Source: Thermococcus profundus (lineage in GTDB: Archaea > Methanobacteriota_B > Thermococci > Thermococcales > Thermococcaceae). Taken from it: a stretch of DNA of 64,000 nt. The position numbers and the translations under genes were made by a program. The stretch spans positions 186,001 through 250,000 of the forward strand of contig NZ_CP014862.1 in NCBI RefSeq assembly GCF_002214585.1, written 5' to 3'. The notes under the pieces were generated by a model. That model ran no database searches and was not told the DNA's origin. It saw only the letters and a list, made by a program, of their open reading frames with translations. This document shows positions 1 through 8,422 of this stretch, in pieces (the first letter of the stretch is position 1; every line of letters begins with the position of its first letter).

Positions 1-2
1 AA

Positions 3-892
3 ATAGAGTTCCTGGCCGATATTCTGAACAGGCATCCAATTGAAAGCCTTCGGAGAATAGCCGAGATCGAGGGCATTGATTACTACCGCCTCAAGCGCAT
101 TTACGATAAGTACTATGGGAAGTACGTCACCGTTAATGCCATGTACAACATAAAGAGAATTGGGTTGAGAAGCTACATAGCTTTTCTCTCCGTTCCAAAA
201 GAACGGCTTAGGGAGACCGCCATCAAACTCCGGAAGAACCCTTTTTTCTCCATGTGGACGCTCTTTTTGGGTTCAAAAACGGCATCTCCGCGATACTTCA
301 CGTTCCCAAAGAGCAGGTTGGTCTTCTGGATCGGGTTATGGAGAAGTACTCCGACGACTACGAGTACTATGAGGTGAGGGGGTATCCTCCCTCCGGGGAC
401 GACAACTTCGGAGAGTGGGATCTCCCCTACTCCTACGCCCTCCTTATGGACATACTCAAGTGGGATGCCAGAACGCCTTTGGTGGAGATATCGAGGCGCC
501 TCGGAAAGAGCAGGCCTACGATAAGGTACATGATTGACAGGCTGATAAAGAGGGATATCCTTACCGGGTATGTAACCGCCATTGAATCTGAGGGATACGA
601 CAGGGGGGTCATTGGAATAACGGGCGAACTTAACGAGGAGGTTTTGACCAAGTTCAAGGAGTACGAGGTTAACGTGGGGGTGCTCGTTGGGGGTGGCTAT
701 CTAATAGAGTGGTACTTCTCATCTGAGGACGACCTCGCCGAGAAGCTCCTCGAGTTCAGCGACTATGTGGACCGGCTTGGGATAGAATATTTCGACGTCT
801 TGGCAGATCTGGATGAGATGTACCCGGGTCAGAGGTTCTCTAGAATGGTTAGGAAAGATGGAAAGGGCTATCACTCAATACTGGACTTCTGA
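3..892 (+). pseudogene. Lrp/AsnC-like two-HTH transcriptional regulator, 5'-truncated by the window and frameshifted
   Basis: The window opens inside this gene. Frame 3 reads an N-terminal helix-turn-helix segment (about residues 1-35 of the visible part) followed by a regulatory-type segment ending near KLRKNPFF. From about base 250 the homologous-looking continuation (HVDALFGFKNG, then HVPKEQVG) is in frame 2. That part runs to the stop at 890-892 and contains a second winged-HTH (LVEISRRLGKSRPTIRYMIDRL) and a RAM-like end. One extra base in the T6 run at 242-247 would join the two frames cleanly. The architecture resembles archaeal Lrp/AsnC-type regulators with tandem DNA-binding units; the ligand cannot be told. 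It converges on and overlaps the next gene by 22 bases. It could be a true pseudogene, a sequencing error in a homopolymer, or a translational frameshift. Confidence 0.6.
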
Positions 893-1857
893 GATTCGGA
901 TGAGAAGACCAGCGGGCAGTACTCGATTCCGTTAAGGTCTCCCGTCACTTGGTATTCGATAGCCCTGCAGTCGTGGCACAGGTAGCGGAACGGGCAGCTT
1001 GAACATCCTTCCACGCTGTCCTTCGTTAGGGTCCAGAACTTCCGGATTTTCCTGGTTTTGTTAACCGTCCACTTCAGCCCCTTATCCCTTACGTCCCCGG
1101 CGGCGAAGTTTCTGAGGAGCGGGCAGGGGGTAATGTAACCGTCCCCCGTGACGGCCACCGTACCAGCCAGACAGTCGTGGTACTTCACGCTCGTCGGGTT
1201 TTTGTTTCTCCTCAGCTCTATCAGGTTGAAACTGAGATCCCTGGCAGATCTGGGGTATAGGACGTCGAGGTATATCTCGAGTTCGCTGTCTCCCTTAACT
1301 TTCCTGATGAACATTTTGGCCTCTTCGAGCCTCTCGGGAGGTACCATGATAAGCAGTCCCTTGACCCACAGCTTCATTGAGGCTGTGATGATCTTCTCCT
1401 CGTCGTACTCCATCTCGGCTATGTAATTGATCCCGTCCAGGGGTTCTACTTCCTCCAGATCCTCAAAGAGAACGGTTGCGTTTACGTTTGGAATGCCAAA
1501 GCTGAGGGCGATCTGGGCGGCGTACTGAAGCTCTTCGATCCTGTCGTAGCTGTTTATCCAAACCTCTTTTCCCCCCATGACCTTGAACTCCCTCAGTACC
1601 GTCCTTATTTCATCGAAAGTCAGCTTCTCCCTCCTGAGGATGAACCTGTTGTTTCCGATGCAACCGATTGACCTGGGTATCCCGTGAACCTCGTCGAACC
1701 TGCCCTTTCCGGCTCCAAGCTGCAGGATAAGCCTCTCAATCTTTCCCGTGTGCTCAACTTCTGTCCAGGGAGGTTTTCCCACCGAGATGGTTTTATCCTC
1801 GGCGCGGAGCTTCGCAAGCTCGGCGCCCCTTACATCAACCCTGGTTACCTCGGCCAT
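871..1857 (-). CDS. SPASM-domain protein lacking the radical SAM CxxxCxxC cluster
   Basis: A 328-residue protein. The C-terminal third has a SPASM-like auxiliary iron-sulfur pattern: a Cys in HDCLAG, then TPCPLL, then EGCSSCPFRYLCHDC and finally EYCPLV. The N-terminal part looks like the beta/alpha barrel of radical SAM maturases (LTFDEIRTVLREFKVMGGKEVWI), but where CxxxCxxC should lie it reads RSIGCIGN, with one Cys only. It is therefore unlikely to cleave SAM by the usual chemistry. Start: ATG at 1857 has GGTGAG five bases upstream and a TATA box about 35 bases away; an upstream GTG-type start at 1887 has neither. It may be a scaffold or regulatory paralogue of a peptide- or cofactor-maturing radical SAM enzyme. 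The fold assignment is by pattern only. Confidence 0.65.
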   Translation of the reverse strand: MAEVTRVDVRGAELAKLRAEDKTISVGKPPWTEVEHTGKIERLILQLGAGKGRFDEVHGIPRSIGCIGNNRFILRREKLTFDEIRTVLREFKVMGGKEVWINSYDRIEELQYAAQIALSFGIPNVNATVLFEDLEEVEPLDGINYIAEMEYDEEKIITASMKLWVKGLLIMVPPERLEEAKMFIRKVKGDSELEIYLDVLYPRSARDLSFNLIELRRNKNPTSVKYHDCLAGTVAVTGDGYITPCPLLRNFAAGDVRDKGLKWTVNKTRKIRKFWTLTKDSVEGCSSCPFRYLCHDCRAIEYQVTGDLNGIEYCPLVFSSESQKSSIE

Positions 1858-1888
1858 TGAACTCACCAGAAATGAATCAACCCGCATT

Positions 1889-1898
1889 GTATATATAC
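1889..1898 (-). promoter_or_regulatory. TATA box of the SPASM-domain gene
   Basis: The minus strand reads GTATATATAC centred near 1893, about 36 bases upstream of the ATG at 1857. Archaeal transcription starts some 25 bases after the box, which leaves a short leader holding GGTGAG. This supports the downstream start. Confidence 0.6.
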
Positions 1899-1952
1899 TT
1901 TTTCTATGCGGATTTTAAGTACTACTAAAAATGGTTACAAAAACATGGAAAA

Positions 1953-2402
1953 CTATGTTCTGTGGTAACCCTCTGGGACCAGCCTGTCCCCCTCTATCCA
2001 GAATGCACCCTCATCTGTGACCTCCTTCTTCCACACGGGCACCCTGTGTTTGACCTCGTCAACGGCCCATCTGCACGCATCGAAGGCTTCTCCTCTGTGT
2101 TTTCCGCCGGCAATGACCAGTATGGTATCCTCCCCCACTTCAAGCTCTCCTACCCTGTGCCAGATTAAGATGTCCAGTATTGGGAACCTTTCAAGGGCCT
2201 CCTTCCGTATCCTCTCCATTTCCTCCTCCGCCATCTCCCTGTACGCTTCGTAGATTAGCTTCCTCACCTTTCTCCCCCTGTTTTCATTGCGGACTTTTCC
2301 TAGGAATACAACGTATCCCCCTGCCTCTGGAACTGATACGAGCTCCACGGCTTTTTCGATGTTAAAAGGTCCCTCGAGAACCATCACCTTCTTGAGCTCC
2401 AT
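1953..2402 (-). CDS. moaE: Molybdopterin synthase catalytic subunit MoaE
   Basis: 149 residues, the usual MoaE length. MoaE transfers sulfur from the thiocarboxylated MoaD C-terminus to precursor Z to make the dithiolene of molybdopterin, needed in Thermococcales chiefly for tungsten-pterin enzymes. Visible family features are GGYVVFLGKVRNENRGRKV near residue 28, LIYEAY, HRVGEL, AGGKHRGEAFDACRW and the C-terminal VPVWKKEV, which holds the conserved active-site lysines. GGTGGTGG lies just before the ATG. The gene stands alone; a MoaD-like partner lies about 34 kb away at 36430 and a MoeB-like activator at 3402, so the pathway is scattered through the window. Confidence 0.93.
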   Translation of the reverse strand: MELKKVMVLEGPFNIEKAVELVSVPEAGGYVVFLGKVRNENRGRKVRKLIYEAYREMAEEEMERIRKEALERFPILDILIWHRVGELEVGEDTILVIAGGKHRGEAFDACRWAVDEVKHRVPVWKKEVTDEGAFWIEGDRLVPEGYHRT

Positions 2403-2490
2403 GCCACCACCTTAACCCATTCTCCGGGTGACTTAATAGCTTTCCGGAAGGTTTTTGAAAACGATCGCCCCAAGTGGTAGAGGTGATCAC

Positions 2491-3405
2491 ATGCGCAGGG
2501 TAGCCCTTGCTCTGGTCTTCGTCATGCTCCTCGCTCTCTTTGCCTCCGGCTGTATCTCAGGGGGCCATGGAGAATCCGGGGGCAGTACGACCACAGCGTC
2601 TTCCCATTCCCCGAGTTCGTCCATCACTTCTCCAACCACCTCTTCGGTCACAACTCAAACCTCAACAACCCCTTGGACAACAACGCAGGAGGTCACTTCC
2701 ACCACTTCCACCTTCCGTCCCTCCCCGGCTGAAGACGTTATGGGGATTCTGGATTCGATTTCCAGTTACAGAGCTGAGATCCTGACCACGTTGAACTCAT
2801 CCGTCTCAGTTACTAGTGGTGGTTCCGTCAGGGTGGAGAACGTCTCCGTTTTTTCAAACACGTCCGCTTTCTTTGACCTCGATGATGGTGAGATGGACGT
2901 TAACATGAGCATCCTGACGTATCCAGCTGGAGGGAACACGACGGTCAGGATAGTGCTCATAGGGGACGATGCTTTTGTGAACTCCATGGGGACGTGGAGG
3001 CATTTGAAGAGGGGTTCAGACGGCTTTGATGCCGTTTTCAGTGTTTTCAAGTACAACCCTCTGTCGCTGGTGGGCAACGCCCTTAGTTCGGGGCTCTGCA
3101 ACGTCACAGGCTCGGAGGGGAGTTTTAAGGTTGAGTGCTCCGGTGTCGAGGAGGACTTTCTCAACCTGATAAAAACGACGGTTGGGGCCCCTCAAAACTC
3201 TAAGGTCTCGGTATCCTCTCCCAGAATCTCACTTGAGATATCCGGCGGGAGGATCATCTCCGGTGAGCTGGTCGTTGGCTTTGAGATCTCAAAGAACCCC
3301 GGGGAGGAATCGTGGTTCCTGAACCAGGTGGGAACGGTGAGGGAGGAGTTCAAGATACTGGGGATAAACGAAGACCTCGACCTCTCCCCCCCAGAGGGAG
3401 GTTAG
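2491..3405 (+). CDS. Secreted lipoprotein with Ser/Thr/Pro-rich linker, function unknown
   Basis: 304 residues from the ATG at 2491, chosen because GAGGTGATC sits just upstream; an in-frame start at 2455 would spoil the signal peptide. Residues 1-20 are a lipoprotein signal with lipobox FASGC (Cys21). They are followed by about 55 residues of Ser/Thr/Pro-rich linker typical of glycosylated archaeal surface proteins, then a soluble domain to the end. The domain has the look of lipoprotein carrier folds (a long run of beta strands with FVNSMGTWRHL), but this is weak. I do not recognise a named family. It converges with the MoeB-like gene, overlapping its stop by four bases. Confidence 0.7.
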   Translation: MRRVALALVFVMLLALFASGCISGGHGESGGSTTTASSHSPSSSITSPTTSSVTTQTSTTPWTTTQEVTSTTSTFRPSPAEDVMGILDSISSYRAEILTTLNSSVSVTSGGSVRVENVSVFSNTSAFFDLDDGEMDVNMSILTYPAGGNTTVRIVLIGDDAFVNSMGTWRHLKRGSDGFDAVFSVFKYNPLSLVGNALSSGLCNVTGSEGSFKVECSGVEEDFLNLIKTTVGAPQNSKVSVSSPRISLEISGGRIISGELVVGFEISKNPGEESWFLNQVGTVREEFKILGINEDLDLSPPEGG

Positions 3406-4100
3406 AGGTCTACGATCTCAAAGGTGTTGTATGCCAAATCCACTATCAGAAGTTTGTTGAACAGGGGCTCTCCAATGCCCGTGAGGAGCTTGAGAACTTC
3501 CATGACCTGAATTGAACCAACAACTCCTGCCGTTGCCCCAACTATGGGGAACTTTCCTTTTTTCTCCCCCGAAACGTTTGGGAATATCTCCCTCAACCGC
3601 TTTGTCTTTCCCGGAACTATCGTAGTGACCTGTCCGTAGGTCTTCTCAACCGCACCGTGTACAAGGGCCTTTCCAGTTTCGTGGACGAAGTCGTCCAGCA
3701 GGAATCTGGTCTTAAAGTTGTCCAGGCAGTCAACGATGACATCTGCGTCTCCGAGTACATCCTCCACGTTGTCATCTCCGAGCTTCCCAACGTACGGGAT
3801 TATCTCAACATCCGAGTTGAACTTCCTCAGCTTCCAGGCTGCGGAGAGCGGCTTTGGCATTCTGCCCACGTCTTCCTCCCAGTGGAGGATCTGCCTGTTG
3901 AGGTTGCTCATCTCCGGGGTTTCGGAATCTACGAGGATTATCCTCCCCACCCCTGCTGCCGTTAGGTAATATGCAACGGGAGATCCGAGTCCCCCCACTC
4001 CAACGACGGCCACTGTGGCCTTCTTTAGCTTTTCCTGTCCCTCCGTTCCCCACATCATAATCTGCCTATCGTACCTTTCCGTCTCCCATTTGCCCAGCAT
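3402..4100 (-). CDS. ThiF/MoeB/UbaA-family E1-like adenylyltransferase
   Basis: 232 residues. Such enzymes adenylate the C-terminal Gly-Gly of MoaD, ThiS or SAMP ubiquitin-like proteins. The nucleotide loop GVGGLG is at residues 34-39, preceded by the family opening [19 protein letters not shown] and DCLDNFKTR are the conserved ATP- and Mg-contacting motifs. The protein has a single cysteine, in DCLDNF, so the two zinc-binding CxxC pairs and a separate catalytic cysteine of classical MoeB are missing. Start at 4100 is chosen because GGGTGATGG precedes it; an upstream in-frame start at 4163 has no ribosome site. The likely substrate encoded in this window is the MoaD-like protein at 36430, by inference. 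Confidence 0.85.
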   Translation of the reverse strand: MLGKWETERYDRQIMMWGTEGQEKLKKATVAVVGVGGLGSPVAYYLTAAGVGRIILVDSETPEMSNLNRQILHWEEDVGRMPKPLSAAWKLRKFNSDVEIIPYVGKLGDDNVEDVLGDADVIVDCLDNFKTRFLLDDFVHETGKALVHGAVEKTYGQVTTIVPGKTKRLREIFPNVSGEKKGKFPIVGATAGVVGSIQVMEVLKLLTGIGEPLFNKLLIVDLAYNTFEIVDL

Positions 4101-4198
4101 TCCATCACCCTTTGAGTGTAGCCTCCTCCTTTTATCACCTTTTTGGGGCACTAAAAAGCCCATTAAAGGATCGAGGGAATCATCAATGAAGCAAAATT

Positions 4199-4207
4199 GC
4201 TATATAC
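4199..4207 (+). promoter_or_regulatory. TATA box of the deoC-encapsulin operon
   Basis: GCTATATAC about 35 bases upstream of the deoC ATG. With the usual spacing of about 25 bases, transcription would start near 4230, close to the GGGGGTGA ribosome site. Confidence 0.5.
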
Positions 4208-4239
4208 CCCTAAATCCAAATCGAGAGGGGGTGAAGGGG

Positions 4240-4908
4240 ATGGACGTTGCCAAGTACATTGACCACACGAACCTTAAGCCCTACGCCACTAAAGAAGACA
4301 TAATAAAGCTCTGTGATGAGGCGATTCACTACGGATTCTACGCAGTCTGCGTTAATCCCTACCGCGTTAAGCTCGCCAAGGAATACCTAAATCAAAAGAA
4401 CGCCGACGTTAAGGTCGCGAGCGTCATCGGCTTCCCTCTCGGGGCAACCCCGACGGAAGTAAAGGTCTTCGAGGCGAAGAAAGCTCTAGAAGACGGTGCA
4501 GATGAGCTCGACATGGTAATCAACATAGGCGCCCTGAAGGATAAAGACTACGAGTACGTCAAGAACGACATAGCCGAGGTCGTAAGGGTTGCCCATGAGA
4601 AGGGAGCAAAGGTCAAGGTCATCATAGAGACCTGCTACCTGACGGAGGAGGAGAAGGTCAAGGCCTGCGAGCTTGCAAAGGAAGCCGGGGCTGATTTCGT
4701 GAAGACTTCAACCGGCTTCGGGACCGGTGGTGCAACGGTTGAGGACGTTAGGCTGATGAGGAAGGTCGTCGGCCCGGAGATGGGCGTCAAGGCTGCCGGG
4801 GGGATAAGAACCTACGAGCAGGCGCTGGCAATGATCGAGGCCGGCGCCACGAGGATCGGTACGTCGAGCGGGGTGAAGATAGTGGAGGGGGCTAAGGATG
4901 CCGAGTGA
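4240..4908 (+). CDS. deoC: Deoxyribose-phosphate aldolase DeoC
   Basis: 222 residues, about the usual archaeal length. It catalyses reversible cleavage of 2-deoxyribose 5-phosphate to acetaldehyde and glyceraldehyde 3-phosphate. The TIM barrel begins [20 protein letters not shown] (near residue 90) and KVIIET are conserved strands. The Schiff-base lysine is K155 in [15 protein letters not shown], and AAGGIRT forms the phosphate site. Start: ATG at 4240 follows GGGGGTGAAGGGG; GTG at 4231 is a weaker option. The stop overlaps the next gene by 11 bases, so the two are co-transcribed and probably translationally coupled. See the next entry for why the partner matters. Confidence 0.95.
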   Translation: MDVAKYIDHTNLKPYATKEDIIKLCDEAIHYGFYAVCVNPYRVKLAKEYLNQKNADVKVASVIGFPLGATPTEVKVFEAKKALEDGADELDMVINIGALKDKDYEYVKNDIAEVVRVAHEKGAKVKVIIETCYLTEEEKVKACELAKEAGADFVKTSTGFGTGGATVEDVRLMRKVVGPEMGVKAAGGIRTYEQALAMIEAGATRIGTSSGVKIVEGAKDAE

Positions 4909-5185
4909 GGAGGAGATCCTGGAGATCATTGAACGGGCGTCTCAGGAGCTTAAAGATGAAGGCCTCTCCCCGGACATACTCCTTGCAGGGCCGGGCTTTG
5001 TGGAGCATGCGGGTCATCTCGTTGATGTCCTTGGACTCTCCGTTTACGTGGTGAAGGAGCTGGAGTTCGACGCGGTCATAGCCGACTCCAGGTACCTCGG
5101 GCAGATGAGGAAGGCTTCAAAGAGGCTCTCCATAGAACCCCTGCTGGTTGAGGAAAAGGTTTGGGAAGAGATCGAAAAGCTCTGA
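4898..5185 (+). CDS. Putative Family 4 (A-domain) encapsulin-like protein, DUF1884-like
   Basis: A 95-residue protein translated from within the deoC 3' end. From memory of the Pyrococcus furiosus protein PF0899 (DUF1884, a truncated HK97 A-domain), the same order of elements is visible: an N-terminal amphipathic helix ([17 protein letters not shown]), then [11 protein letters not shown], a helix, a beta strand ([16 protein letters not shown]), then RYLG and a basic AAKR-like end, here KASKRLSI. Family 4 encapsulins are described from hyperthermophiles next to metabolic enzymes including DeoC, which matches this gene pair exactly. Protein length and charge fit. The residues after LSIEPL form an extra C-terminal helix. 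Self-assembly and cargo binding are inference; it could instead be a non-assembling accessory subunit. Confidence 0.7.
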   Translation: MPSEEEILEIIERASQELKDEGLSPDILLAGPGFVEHAGHLVDVLGLSVYVVKELEFDAVIADSRYLGQMRKASKRLSIEPLLVEEKVWEEIEKL

Positions 5186-5791
5186 TCACGCCCTTCTCTC
5201 TATTGGACTCGGCCATTTTTCCATTTTCCTGGCACCCACAACCAGGGCTGTCGCCAGGAGGACGCCGGTTGTGACTGAGGCCACTAGGGGTGCCAGTGTC
5301 TCAGCGACTCCATCAACCGTTAGTCCCTTGAGGAAATGGTAGTAGGCCCACTCCCCGCTCACGAGGGCTGTTCCCCCGATTATGGAGCCCAGAAGCAGCA
5401 TCGAGAATTCATCCCGCTTCCGTCCCACCCACCCGGTTAGGATTCCGGAAAGCGTGGAGAGGAGCAGCAGGAGGAGCACTCCCTCAGGATTGGGGTTCAT
5501 TACGTACTCTCCCATTGCGAGCCCCATGGCAGCTGCGACTCCGGCCAGCTCCCCGAAGGAGAGGGAAAAGAAGAACAGGCCAGTGTAACCCAGCGTTAGG
5601 AATGACCCGTTCTGGATGTTCTTTCTCGCCTCAACGTAGAGAACCATCGTTATGATCGCGGACGTGACGATTATCGGGATTATATGATCCATTTTGAGGT
5701 TGAACTTCTTCCTGTTTTTGAAAACGAAGACTGTGTAGGCTGTGAGCATCAGCAGTGAAACTGCCTTCAGGGCTTCGGCTTCTATTCCCAT
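5186..5791 (-). CDS. Polytopic membrane protein of unknown function
   Basis: 201 residues with about six hydrophobic segments: near residues 8-25, 37-53, 65-85 (glycine/alanine-rich), 100-118, 128-148 and 165-188. Short charged loops (FKNRKKFNLKMD, GRKRDE) separate them. No catalytic motif is evident. The overall look is of a small integral protein such as a substrate-binding component or an uncharacterised Thermococcales family, but I cannot assign it. Its stop abuts the stop of the encapsulin-like gene, so the two operons converge with no spacer. Confidence 0.6.
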   Translation of the reverse strand: MGIEAEALKAVSLLMLTAYTVFVFKNRKKFNLKMDHIIPIIVTSAIITMVLYVEARKNIQNGSFLTLGYTGLFFFSLSFGELAGVAAAMGLAMGEYVMNPNPEGVLLLLLLSTLSGILTGWVGRKRDEFSMLLLGSIIGGTALVSGEWAYYHFLKGLTVDGVAETLAPLVASVTTGVLLATALVVGARKMEKWPSPIERRA

Positions 5792-5863
5792 TCCGATCCC
5801 AAAAAAGTATCTTCCCTCGCTTTAAATTTTTTCTGTTTTTCTGAAAAAAGAAGGAGAAAGACA

Positions 5864-7201
5864 TCACTGAAGGGCGGCCTTGAGGGCCTCCTCGAATATC
5901 TCCATGGCAACGTCGATCTCTTCCTTGGTGACGATGAGCGGCGGGATGAAGCGTATGCTGTTGTCGCCGCAGCCGAGGAGGACGAGACCGCGCTTTGCAG
6001 CCTCTCCGACGATCCTGTCCCTCAGCTCGGGGTACTTCTCCTTGCCCTCCTTCGTCTTGACGATCTCGACTGCTTGAGCCAGTCCAAGACCCCTGGCGTC
6101 GCCGATGACTTCATAGCGCTCCTTGAACTCCTCAAGGTACTTGTGGAGGTAGTCTCCAACCTCCTGAACGTGCGGGAGGAGCTCCTTGACGATCTCGACG
6201 ACCTCTATTCCTGCCGCTATCGCGACCGGGTTTCCTCCGAAGGTGGTGGCGTGTCTTCCGGGCTTGTCAAAGCTTATCTCCTTCCTGTGGACAACACCGG
6301 CCAGCGGAAGGCCGCCGCCTATGGCCTTTCCGAACTGGATGAGGTCCGGTGCAACGTCGAAGTGCTCGATGGCCCAGAACCTTCCAGTCCTTCCTATGCC
6401 CATCTGGACCTCATCGTCGGCCAGGAGGATTCCGTACTCGTCGGCGAACTTCCTGAGGGCCTTGAAGAAGCCCTTCGGCGGGACGACGTAACCTCCTTCA
6501 CCCTGTATCGGCTCGAAGAATATCGCGCCAACCTCGTGGGGCGGAACGTGCTTGAAGACGTACTCCTCTATGAAGTCGAGAACCCTGTTGGTGAGCTCGT
6601 CAGGCTCCTCGTAGCCGTCTATTCCCCAGAGGTTCCTGTAGGGGTTCGGGTAGGGTATGTGGGTAACTCCAGGCATCGTCGGGAAGAATCCGTCCTGCTG
6701 GACCCACTTGCTCGCGGTGAGGCTGAGAACGGCCTGGGTCCTTCCGTGGAAGGCGTGGTAGAAGGCTAGGAACTGCTTTCTTCCGGTTCCGTACTTGACG
6801 AGCTTCATTGCTGCCTCGTTGGCCTCGGCTCCGCTGTTGCCGTAGACGACCTTCTTCTCGAAGTCTCCGGGGGCAAGCTCAATGAGCTTCTCAGCCAAAA
6901 CGACGGCGTTCTCGTAGAAGAAGTCGGTCAGCGAGTAGTGGGTGAACTTCTCGGCCTGCTTCTTTATCGCCTCAACAACGCGCGGGTGAGAGTGGCCCAC
7001 GTTTATGACGCCGACACCGCTTGCGAAGTCGTAGAAGACGTTTCCATCGACGTCGTAGACCCTTATGCCCTCGCCGTGGTCGATGACTATCGGGAGGTTC
7101 TCCGGATCCTGGGTTGTCGTCGCGAGGTACTTGAAGTTCCTCTCGATAACCTCCTTGGCCTTCTTTCCCGGGAGTTCTTTAACACTCGGTCTAACCACCA
7201 T
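5864..7201 (-). CDS. Class III PLP-dependent aminotransferase (ornithine/GABA aminotransferase or amino-acid racemase clade)
   Basis: 445 residues from the ATG at 7201, which follows GGTGATGCGC. Fold-type I features in order: [18 protein letters not shown] (near 60-75), [57 protein letters not shown] and the PLP lysine in [13 protein letters not shown], with TTFGGNPVA after it. Thermococcales have several close paralogues, including ornithine omega-aminotransferase and broad-specificity racemases of class III fold, and sequence reading alone does not separate them. The enzyme is cytosolic. No obvious operon partner; the thioredoxin reductase lies upstream in the same orientation after a gap of about 140 bases. 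Confidence 0.88.
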   Translation of the reverse strand: MVVRPSVKELPGKKAKEVIERNFKYLATTTQDPENLPIVIDHGEGIRVYDVDGNVFYDFASGVGVINVGHSHPRVVEAIKKQAEKFTHYSLTDFFYENAVVLAEKLIELAPGDFEKKVVYGNSGAEANEAAMKLVKYGTGRKQFLAFYHAFHGRTQAVLSLTASKWVQQDGFFPTMPGVTHIPYPNPYRNLWGIDGYEEPDELTNRVLDFIEEYVFKHVPPHEVGAIFFEPIQGEGGYVVPPKGFFKALRKFADEYGILLADDEVQMGIGRTGRFWAIEHFDVAPDLIQFGKAIGGGLPLAGVVHRKEISFDKPGRHATTFGGNPVAIAAGIEVVEIVKELLPHVQEVGDYLHKYLEEFKERYEVIGDARGLGLAQAVEIVKTKEGKEKYPELRDRIVGEAAKRGLVLLGCGDNSIRFIPPLIVTKEEIDVAMEIFEEALKAALQ

Positions 7202-7343
7202 GCGCATCACCGGGGGAATCTCACCCTTCACCTATATAAGTCTGTGTTCATCGATGAACATTTTTGACCGAAGATTTTTCGAGAAACATCCATGGCCGAG
7301 CGAACCAAGCGGTTGTAAAGGTGTGGGAAAAGAAAGGACGGAG

Positions 7344-8336
7344 TTACTCCCCGTTCTTCTCCTTCCACTCGTCGAGTAGCTCCTTAGCTGAGTTGGCGGC
7401 TATCGCTCCCTGACCGACTGCCACCGCTATCTGCTTGAAGACGTTGGTTATGTCCCCAGCGGCGAAGATGCCTGGGACCTTGGTGCGCATGTACATGTCA
7501 ACTGGTATGTAGCCGTACTCGTCGGTTATGCCGAGGTGCTTGACGAAGTCCGTCTTTGGCTCGTAGCCGATGAAAATGAAGACTCCATCGACCTTCATCT
7601 CTGTCTCTTCGCCGGTCTTGACGTTCTTCAGCTTAACACCCTCGACCTTGTCCTTTCCGATTATCTCGGTGACGACCGTGTCGAGTATCGCGGGAATGCC
7701 GCTCTCCTTAAAGCGGTCCTGGAGTATCTTGTCGGCCCTGAACTCCTGCCTCCTGTGGACGAGGGTAACGTCAACGCCTATGCTCTTGAGGTAGAGGGCC
7801 TCCTGAAGGGCGGTGTTTCCTCCACCTACAACTATGACCTTCTTGCCCTTGAAGAGCGGGCCGTCGCAGGTGGCGCAGTAGGAAACGCCCTTTCCTGTGA
7901 GCTCCTCCTCGCCTGGAACCTTGAGCTTCCTCGGTGCGGCGCCTACGGCTATGATTATCGCCCTTCCCTTGTATTCCTTTCCGTTTGCCGTTTTCACGGT
8001 GAACTTGCACGGCCCCTCGTAGTATGCGCACTCTGCTGGCTCAATCCTCTCAACCTCGTCGAAGACGACCTCAACGCCGAGCTTCTTGACCTGCTCGTGC
8101 ATCCTGTTGGTGAGGTCGGATCCGCTTATCCCCTCCGGGAATCCCGGGTAGTTCTCAATGAGGTCGGTCAGTGCCATGTTTCCTCCCAGATCCTTGCTTA
8201 TGATCAATGTTTCAAGGCCGTAGCGGGCCGCATATATGGCCGCTGTGAAGCCCGCTGGGCCGGCTCCGATGATGAGCACATCCCAGGTCTTCTTCTCGTA
8301 CTCTCCCCCGCGTGAGAATCCCCCAAGGCTGAACAT
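7344..8336 (-). CDS. trxB: Thioredoxin reductase (thioredoxin-disulfide reductase)
   Basis: 330 residues. It is a flavoprotein that passes NAD(P)H electrons to thioredoxin or to the protein disulfide oxidoreductase of Thermococcales. Residues 24-29 GAGPAG form the FAD site; YCATCDGPLF near residue 150 holds the redox CxxC pair. VVGGGNTALQEAL is the NAD(P)-binding loop and GIFAAGDITN the second FAD site. The start at 8336 has a full GGAGGTGAG nine bases upstream; the longer reading from 8369 does not. It stands alone, with about 85 bases between it and the next gene upstream. Confidence 0.95.
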   Translation of the reverse strand: MFSLGGFSRGGEYEKKTWDVLIIGAGPAGFTAAIYAARYGLETLIISKDLGGNMALTDLIENYPGFPEGISGSDLTNRMHEQVKKLGVEVVFDEVERIEPAECAYYEGPCKFTVKTANGKEYKGRAIIIAVGAAPRKLKVPGEEELTGKGVSYCATCDGPLFKGKKVIVVGGGNTALQEALYLKSIGVDVTLVHRRQEFRADKILQDRFKESGIPAILDTVVTEIIGKDKVEGVKLKNVKTGEETEMKVDGVFIFIGYEPKTDFVKHLGITDEYGYIPVDMYMRTKVPGIFAAGDITNVFKQIAVAVGQGAIAANSAKELLDEWKEKNGE

Positions 8337-8422
8337 TTTCTCACCTCCAGTTACGAAGTCCGTGGACACTTAAAAAACATTGCGGGTCATCCGTGTGTAA
8401 TCAGGGTTAAAAAAATGGGGAA

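Noticed and set aside
6074-6769. A 231-codon plus-strand ORF over the aminotransferase
   Set aside because: Mirror frame of the PLP enzyme, with no ribosome site.
7536-8315. A 259-codon plus-strand ORF over thioredoxin reductase
   Set aside because: Antisense shadow of a gene with clear FAD and CxxC motifs.
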